This document shows positions 14,601-17,896 of a stretch of DNA of 17,896 nt, in pieces. Source of the DNA: JBFHFS01 sp041583495 (lineage in GTDB: Bacteria > Bacteroidota > Bacteroidia > Bacteroidales > Marinilabiliaceae); the NCBI GenBank assembly GCA_041583495.1, contig JBFHFS010000083.1, positions 1 to 17,896 of the forward strand, given 5' to 3'. How positions within the stretch are numbered: the first letter of the stretch is position 1; each line of letters begins with the position of its first letter. The position numbers and the translations under genes were made by a program. The notes under the pieces were generated by a model. The model was not told the origin of the DNA and made no database searches. It was given only the letters and a program-made list of their open reading frames with translations.

Positions 14601-17482
14601 AATACCTTGAATTCAGGGAGATAGACACTCGAAAACTGCGCGAACAGCTAACCGATAAGCAGGCTATTGAGGTGTACAAAAAAGACCCGTTCAATCCCCA
14701 TGCCATCGCAAGGCTGCGCATGAGCGCCTATCAAAAGAGCATTGTGATGAAATACATCGATAACCTACTTGATTGGGGCGACCAGTTGTTTACACGCGAT
14801 ACGATGGAGTCCATCAACGAGGCTACCCTGCTCTATACCATTGCCAAAGAGATATTGGGCGAGCCACCTGCTGAACTTGGAAGTTGCGGGGAAGGCAAAA
14901 TCACCCCCAAAAGTTACGAAAAGATCGAACCTTTACTGAATAATGGGTCGGAATTTTTAGCCGAGCTGGAGCATTACACTTTTGTGAAAAACTATTCGGG
15001 AAGAGTAAAATTCGAAAATTCTTTTCTGATGGATTCAGGGCTGATTTTTGAAACCTCCAAAAAAGTGGCTAAGAAAGCAAAATATGCCCACGGGATTACC
15101 TATCGTGCTGCATCGGTGCACTCGGGAGTTACAATTAAGGAATATGGACTGATTGAGGATTATTTAGCTAAAAATCAGCCGGTAGTGACCATGAAACCTG
15201 TGGACGATTTGGTGACAGCGGCGTTTGCCAAGGGGACCATCCGTGGGTTGGATTGGGAAAAGGGTTCCATTTACGTTAAGGATAAATTCAAGTTGCCTTC
15301 CTTTGGGGTGAGTATTCTAAAACATGTTTCACCTGTTTTTTGTGTGCCGGGCAATAAGGAGTTGCTGGCCTATTACAACCGGGTGGACGACCGGTTGTAT
15401 AAAATTCGCAACTGCATGAACATTCAGGGGCAGCGACGCCAGTTGGCGCTCTTTGCACCCGAAATAGACCCCCGAATGCTGGTGAGAGCACGTGCGGCTG
15501 GACTGTCGCTCGACGATATTCTCAACTCCATCAGCGGCAACCTGCCACCCTATCGGTTTGCTTATATTCTTGAAAGAGCCAAAGCGTTTACCTCGGTGGT
15601 GCAGAGCTTCGGAGGTTCACTGCTGAGTGCCATCGAAAAAAAGGATACTGAAGAATTGACCCTGTTGCGCATGTCGCAGCAGCAAAACATCCTTAATATG
15701 GCCTCTAAAAGCAGAAAACTGGAAATTAGTGCAGCAGCGGAGGGCATCAAGGTTCTTAACGACCGAATTGAGTCCCTTACTTACCAGGTGGGTTATTACC
15801 AGAGTCTGATGGCGGAAAAACTGACGGTGAATGAGCGATTTCAGCAGGTATTTAAACATACGGCCACGGGGATACATGCTGCGGAGCTTTTGCTGGGCTG
15901 GCTGGCGGGAACACTTTATTTAATTCCTCAGGCAGGGTCACCATTTGCCATGAAATACGGAGGTCTTGACCTAGGTAACAGTGCAGGGCAGTTTATGAAA
16001 GGGGTTGGTACGCTGGCCACTATATCCGAGAGTGTCGCCTCATCGGCAGGATTGGAAGCAGGGTTTGAAAGACGTTATGAGGGGTGGAAACACCAGAAAA
16101 AAGTCCTTGAATACGAATTGAAACAAACGGAGAAAAACCTGGTTGCCACAGAGATACGAAGAGACATTCTGATAGAGTCCGAGAAAATCCATCAAAAAAA
16201 TATCGAACATAATAAGGATATGATGGAGTTTTACGGCGATAAGTTCTCCAATTTGGGTCTTTATACCTGGCTGTCATCGACCATGCAGCGGCTGTTTAAA
16301 GAGGCCTACAACAATGCCGTGGCCATAGCTCGTTTGGCTGAACAGGCTTACCGTTTCGAGCGGGATGACAATACAGTGTTCATCGACGGCAACTATTTTG
16401 AGTCGTCCAAAGCAGGCTTGCTGGCAGGCGAACGTCTGTTGATGGCACTACAGGGTATGGAAAAGCGCTATCTGGAGACCAATTACAGGAAGAATGAAAT
16501 TGATCAGGCCTTTTCGCTTACTCAGCTCAATCCTTCTGCCCTGTTGACATTGAAGCAAACGGGCAGTTGTGAATTCAGCATTCCGGAGGTGTTTTTCGAT
16601 CTCTTTTACCCTGGGCAGTACCGACGGAAGATTCAATCGGTACGGCTGACCATTCCTTCGGTAACCGGTCCTTACACCAATGTGAGTGCCACCCTGTCGT
16701 TAACGGGGAGCAAAATAAGGATGGAGGCTCAAACAGGTTCGGCAGGATTGAAAGATGTGCCCCGGTCGAGAACCACCACCATTGCTACCAGTACAGCTCA
16801 GAACGATGCCGGAGTGTTTCAGATTAACTTCCGGGACGATCGATACATGCCTTTCGAAGGTGCAGGAGCTATTAGTTCCTGGAAGCTTTCGATGCCCAAA
16901 AACTTCAGGCAGTTCGATTACCAAACCATCAACGATGTGATTATTCATGTGAGTTACATGGCCGAGTACGATGAGTTGTTCAGGGATAAAGTAGAAGCAG
17001 ACAACGAAGCCGTTGAGGGGACTCTGGTTAATATTTTGAAAAACAACGCGCTGGCTCGAACCTTCAGTTTCAGACAGGAGTTCTCCAACGATTTCCACCG
17101 GCTTACTGAGCAGGGCATTAACCAGCCGGTAACCATTAAAATTCAGAATAAGCATTTCCCGATGTTCCTGAATGGTCGAAATCTGAAGATCACCAAGGCA
17201 AAACTCTTGTTGATAACGCCCCCGGGACAAACTGTAAATGGGGTGGATATTCTCATTAATGGTGTATCTCAAACGGGATTCTCGAAGGACAGCACTTTGG
17301 GTGATCTGTTTGCTAAAGACCTGGGCAATTTGTTCAATGGAGGTCTTCTTAAAGACCATACCTTGTCGGTGGCAGCTGCCGGTGATTTGGCACCCACGGT
17401 TTTACCTGCCGGACATGTGGCAGCCCTCGATACCGAGAAACTGGAGGATTTGGTATTGTATGTAGAGTATAAGCTAGGATAA
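8666..17482 (+). CDS. TcA-type Tc toxin subunit (receptor binding and injection channel)
   Basis: This 2938-residue protein is a TcA subunit, which by family pentamerises into a shell around a channel, binds target cells and injects the TcC payload. Residues 1 to about 400 are a Lys-rich extension with a duplicated SAxEKKK motif. VRP1 lies at about 400-530 and includes the CxCxxC at Cys507, Cys509 and Cys512 and the SPAAYFVDLMQF signature. The helical shell follows (RIHRFVRLWRK, about 760). A neuraminidase-like domain is at about 1419-1575 (YRVWEANRKVFLYPENY). The conserved FFHIPFLLANHLN and NPHAIARLRMSAYQKS segments lie at about 1920-2030. Residues 2330-2570 are the coiled-coil pore and linker, with a hydrophobic tip at about 2402-2466. 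The TcB-binding domain runs from about 2589 (GERLLMALQGMEKRYLE, PGQYRRKIQSVRLTIP) to the end. Canonical TcA is about 2500 residues. ATG 8666 is the first start after the in-frame TAA at 8657. No signal peptide is seen. The gene appears intact. Confidence 0.95.
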   Translation: MNKQDLIRLEKMASYTPKEIEKKQPAFFKTIGELAGATLKISIESILKGAPKSVKDNMAKIDFSPKTLGSQDVRSILSKSLLGGRLSAEKKKKIEADLVKVPELGKLDDVLQPNIPILINPAFQKDLAKARVYRLSDLSGLSQAKTDKALGKGLSLQNLSDGKLGALVKDKIFTSKEAKELGLASNLYSLFDASFELAEHVKKAKTVQSLEDLIPLKRADWLTLVQDSKVELPKDLKPGDYAEILYKKVESLFPDKVLVYRAGGVKASAVSKELKTLKPLFENNSKVFGFTSFDELKAGSVSAAEKKKLKAAYESVDRISKLNPGLKLGDLLNDKNLSELERGNQLVKRTGLLSQFIKNNPDVNYLALQYTHDSEDVKGLNFQGFSSEEKAMVLNSVKSYQRVYSFTADVEHTEAIMAAGFHSAYHITSVTLTEFIGATHLETAVATRYFENAHMAIIRTTGVMGSILDNLTGSFDWTAVGNTGPSVKEYLKKIPGYQDLFGELAFCDCEHCQSIYSPAAYFVDLMQFVERYIIKKHFVGTKANNVLNLKVRRPDLWALPLTCENTTTLVPYLEIINEILETFIATKKGFTGDLSDPKALGEFVYKKEIALEKPGAWKNNVHGFDQPFHLPLESVSTYLGHFEKSRADIAHLLEEPPQEIAKALLKLSTKEFQLITVPDVTPAFLKRVYGIAFSVTSGKISPFDVQKLLKPMGVTRKELGRLLKSRFITNDGADNIIIKGEKRDSESIQNDIERVKNLTFSALDRIHRFVRLWRKTSWSIEELDLVLTQIQFSGAAAGIDPDSVTTIGRLMQLQENLDVSVEVLSAIWHRIPEVEMKADDLSLLDALFNHEDVVATEGRYPQNTTVFIHPALVVDQSTVAADFSSARLMDAFNLSDADVLLLIQHLAVPLGITDIGSAAEADRGFSLSVANLSLLYRHAKLAEIMKLSIDELFQMLQLIPAIPNDFLESINAIFALREFYHWWKSTTFTLDDIHFMIESSGVMHPENFSSKEEITAKVIAQTKQSNALLFADTLFAYFDDVTEEQSRAIIGANTSLAELSPDGVNYWLKPAFNPGTAITVPGGVSRSEPELRAVLAKYHPGYLIPFQLSGSLGLSEASLGLLITALGADLDADAYTLELQGVTDPPAAILSLVEKLLPLSILFKGKKFEDDVISWVLTHRSIFEMADMDNLSVDSIQKLLVFMLYVTSNDSGETNIEQLDEVLGAFTAGTQFQTADPDKLAAILKTEATLLASIHPVVGSSANAITALNRYKQFAGICSLLGVGADVLPKIVSEQYEVLSEATLAMLAAFRAKYPREDERKEKLEPYQDKLRGQKRAALTTYLIHSGFPQFENNNDLFHYFLIDTELEGCARTSRLVAATMSLQLYIHRVLLNLEQDDQEPGTVGRVHVQADDIPGDEWDWRKNYRVWEANRKVFLYPENYIEPDLRDNKSPLFEELESELLQQEINADTVLDAYGKYMRGFDEVAHLKIAGTYHEKDEESETDVLHLFGVTADEPPVFYYRKVENIYYSEVNDNRGVVWGPWQKISVQIPVRKVAPVVFNGRLHIFWVKVTTLTNTVFDNNRSLFTGYSHKFSIEFTTLKLDKSWTPPQKLNLKDAPPFSGNGVIHDPLADESEKGELQNQLHNILRSFPFFDFSGINNAIRDLKTPRYDVKPHYEPVDEYTLSGFLWDQVFPTVRNQMLILTGVGYQMRAAIDFYDLAIRNRGIPLRSESPDPVQEQITIAIDKPGKILVKQNRDLFRAASPPLQLFDHYAFGSLLVNARASDDLLKRHWHEVTLNNSFVDVTHDQKIATLKQGSSVQIINGAYGDAVIDDQGDLLLLQGTPVEGDGFILKRLGTTLSETITRTLFTSGVDTALDIKTQKALKEAPVTLAITHDRIENLVVEDKIDFAGPYGTYYREIFFHIPFLLANHLNSQGKYAEAQKWYHYIFNPSATEVIDFSDPTLTVDQKKKMSLDRNWQYLEFREIDTRKLREQLTDKQAIEVYKKDPFNPHAIARLRMSAYQKSIVMKYIDNLLDWGDQLFTRDTMESINEATLLYTIAKEILGEPPAELGSCGEGKITPKSYEKIEPLLNNGSEFLAELEHYTFVKNYSGRVKFENSFLMDSGLIFETSKKVAKKAKYAHGITYRAASVHSGVTIKEYGLIEDYLAKNQPVVTMKPVDDLVTAAFAKGTIRGLDWEKGSIYVKDKFKLPSFGVSILKHVSPVFCVPGNKELLAYYNRVDDRLYKIRNCMNIQGQRRQLALFAPEIDPRMLVRARAAGLSLDDILNSISGNLPPYRFAYILERAKAFTSVVQSFGGSLLSAIEKKDTEELTLLRMSQQQNILNMASKSRKLEISAAAEGIKVLNDRIESLTYQVGYYQSLMAEKLTVNERFQQVFKHTATGIHAAELLLGWLAGTLYLIPQAGSPFAMKYGGLDLGNSAGQFMKGVGTLATISESVASSAGLEAGFERRYEGWKHQKKVLEYELKQTEKNLVATEIRRDILIESEKIHQKNIEHNKDMMEFYGDKFSNLGLYTWLSSTMQRLFKEAYNNAVAIARLAEQAYRFERDDNTVFIDGNYFESSKAGLLAGERLLMALQGMEKRYLETNYRKNEIDQAFSLTQLNPSALLTLKQTGSCEFSIPEVFFDLFYPGQYRRKIQSVRLTIPSVTGPYTNVSATLSLTGSKIRMEAQTGSAGLKDVPRSRTTTIATSTAQNDAGVFQINFRDDRYMPFEGAGAISSWKLSMPKNFRQFDYQTINDVIIHVSYMAEYDELFRDKVEADNEAVEGTLVNILKNNALARTFSFRQEFSNDFHRLTEQGINQPVTIKIQNKHFPMFLNGRNLKITKAKLLLITPPGQTVNGVDILINGVSQTGFSKDSTLGDLFAKDLGNLFNGGLLKDHTLSVAAAGDLAPTVLPAGHVAALDTEKLEDLVLYVEYKLG

Positions 17483-17495
17483 TCATTTAAAACTT

Positions 17496-17539
17496 AAGGG
17501 GAGCGATATGTATGAGTGCAACGAAATATTTCTCCCCTT
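17496..17539. terminator. 8-bp inverted repeat downstream of TcA
   Basis: AAGGGGAG at 17496-17503 pairs perfectly with CTCCCCTT at 17532-17539 across a 28-base loop, 13 bases after the TcA stop. No plus-strand T run follows. On the minus strand the stem is followed by a short run of T, which could help end transcription arriving from the propeller gene. It could instead be an mRNA-stabilising 3' end, or a structure hiding the purine-rich site in front of the small ORF at 17512. Confidence 0.35.
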
Positions 17540-17589
17540 TGTATGAAGCCTTGTTTGCCCGAGGAAAAGCGGAGCAAACTGTTGAGTGA
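17512..17589 (+). CDS. Possible 25-codon small ORF after TcA
   Basis: ATG at 17512 opens a 25-residue frame (MSATKYFSPLYEALFARGKA, then EQTVE, then TGA). AGGGGAG at 17497-17503 ends 8 bases before the ATG, the best-placed Shine-Dalgarno-like sequence in the window. The gap after TcA is 29 bases. The predicted peptide is mildly amphipathic and resembles no family I recognise. It may be a real micro-protein, the N-terminal remnant of a lost gene, or chance. The ribosome-site bases are also one arm of an inverted repeat whose other arm lies inside the ORF. Confidence 0.2.
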   Translation: MSATKYFSPLYEALFARGKAEQTVE

Positions 17590-17613
17590 GAATTGCTCAA
17601 TCTATTGAGAATC

Positions 17614-17896
17614 TTACTTAAACATAAAGCCCCCCGGAATAATCCCTACCTGAAAGGTGTCGATGGGAAGACCTGCAGGCGAAAAGCGATACACCTGGCC
17701 GCGTTGCACAAAATCGATGGCATCTGCCACGTAAATCTCCGAGCTGGAGGGATCTACCGTGAGACCGTAATAACCGGCCAGGGAGTTGCCGGCATAAGGG
17801 CTCTCTATGATAATCTCTGGTTCCGAATGGGAAGCCACGGCGTGGCGATAAATATGGCTGTTGATATAGTAGAGGGTGTCGCGGGTACCATTGAGG
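17614..17896 (-). CDS. C-terminal part of DUF5074/YncE-like surface propeller (BtuG-like)
   Basis: The minus-strand frame enters from the right edge (17896) and ends at TAA 17614-17616. It reads LNGTRDTLYYINSHIYRH, YYGLTVDPSSSEIYVADAID, FVQRGQVYRFSPAGLPIDTF and a GIIPGGFMFK end. The G-L-x-V-D-P-x-x-x-x-I-Y-V-x-D-A-I-D segment and the GIIPG-x-F terminus are characteristic of DUF5074/YncE-like seven-bladed propellers of Bacteroidota. Some of these, such as BtuG, are surface lipoproteins that bind vitamin B12 beside BtuB transporters. Only the last one to two blades are present. The N-terminus, including any lipobox, lies outside the window. It converges on the Tc genes and is unlikely to belong to the toxin. 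A substrate cannot be assigned from this fragment. Confidence 0.7.
   Translation of the reverse strand, partial: LNGTRDTLYYINSHIYRHAVASHSEPEIIIESPYAGNSLAGYYGLTVDPSSSEIYVADAIDFVQRGQVYRFSPAGLPIDTFQVGIIPGGFMFK
17762..17896. repeat. Terminal direct repeat, right copy (135 bp)
   Basis: This copy is identical to bases 1-135 and in the same orientation. It covers an internal part of the propeller reading frame, which here continues without interruption to the natural stop at 17614. The distance between the copies means that recombination, or circularity, would give a unit of 17761 bp containing both Tc genes. Confidence 0.97.

Noticed and set aside
1..17896. Phage, plasmid, CRISPR or IS element
   Set aside because: No replication, capsid, integrase or transposase gene, no spaced repeats and no IS-type terminal inverted repeats are seen. 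The terminal repeat lies inside a propeller reading frame.

Overview
The window carries a two-gene insecticidal-type Tc (ABC) toxin locus and almost nothing else. Two very large plus-strand genes fill over 95% of it: a fused TcB-TcC protein (348-8546, 2732 aa) and a TcA protein (8666-17482, 2938 aa). The flanks hold a minus-strand fragment of a DUF5074/YncE-type beta-propeller protein. Its C-terminus (GLTVDPSSSEIYVADAID, then a GIIPGGF ending) looks like the BtuG-type surface propellers of Bacteroidota. That fragment, the moderate base composition and the A-rich leaders without well-placed Shine-Dalgarno sites suggest a Bacteroidota host. No marker gene confirms this.

Layout: 1-158 is part of the propeller gene (minus strand), cut off by an in-frame TAG at 159-161. 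136-347 is an AT-rich leader. 348-8546 is the TcB-TcC fusion: SpvB domain, FG-GAP/VCBS-like propeller repeats, TcdB midN and midC regions, RHS/YD shell, RHS core with an intact aspartyl autoprotease signature, and a 616-residue hypervariable C-terminus. That C-terminus ends in a papain-fold, deamidase-like domain. 8547-8665 is a short spacer with a weak terminator-like hairpin. 8666-17482 is TcA: Lys-rich N-terminal extension, VRP1, alpha-helical shell, neuraminidase-like domain, pore/linker and TcB-binding domain. 17483-17613 holds an inverted repeat and a possible 25-codon ORF. 17614-17896 is the propeller C-terminus again (minus strand).

How the parts should work, from known Tc toxins: TcA pentamerises into a shell around an injection channel. 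TcB-TcC forms a cocoon that cleaves off and encloses the C-terminal toxin, docks on the TcA C-terminus, and releases the toxin through the channel into a target cell, usually eukaryotic. The predicted payload here is a cysteine-dependent papain-fold enzyme with the His-Asp spacing of the Pasteurella PMT C3/SseI deamidases. It is attached to an unusually long Gly/Arg-rich spacer and a hydrophobic helical segment.

The first 135 bases are identical to the last 135 (1-135 = 17762-17896). The sequence is therefore a circular contig, one unit of a tandem array, or a module flanked by direct repeats. The sequence alone cannot tell which.
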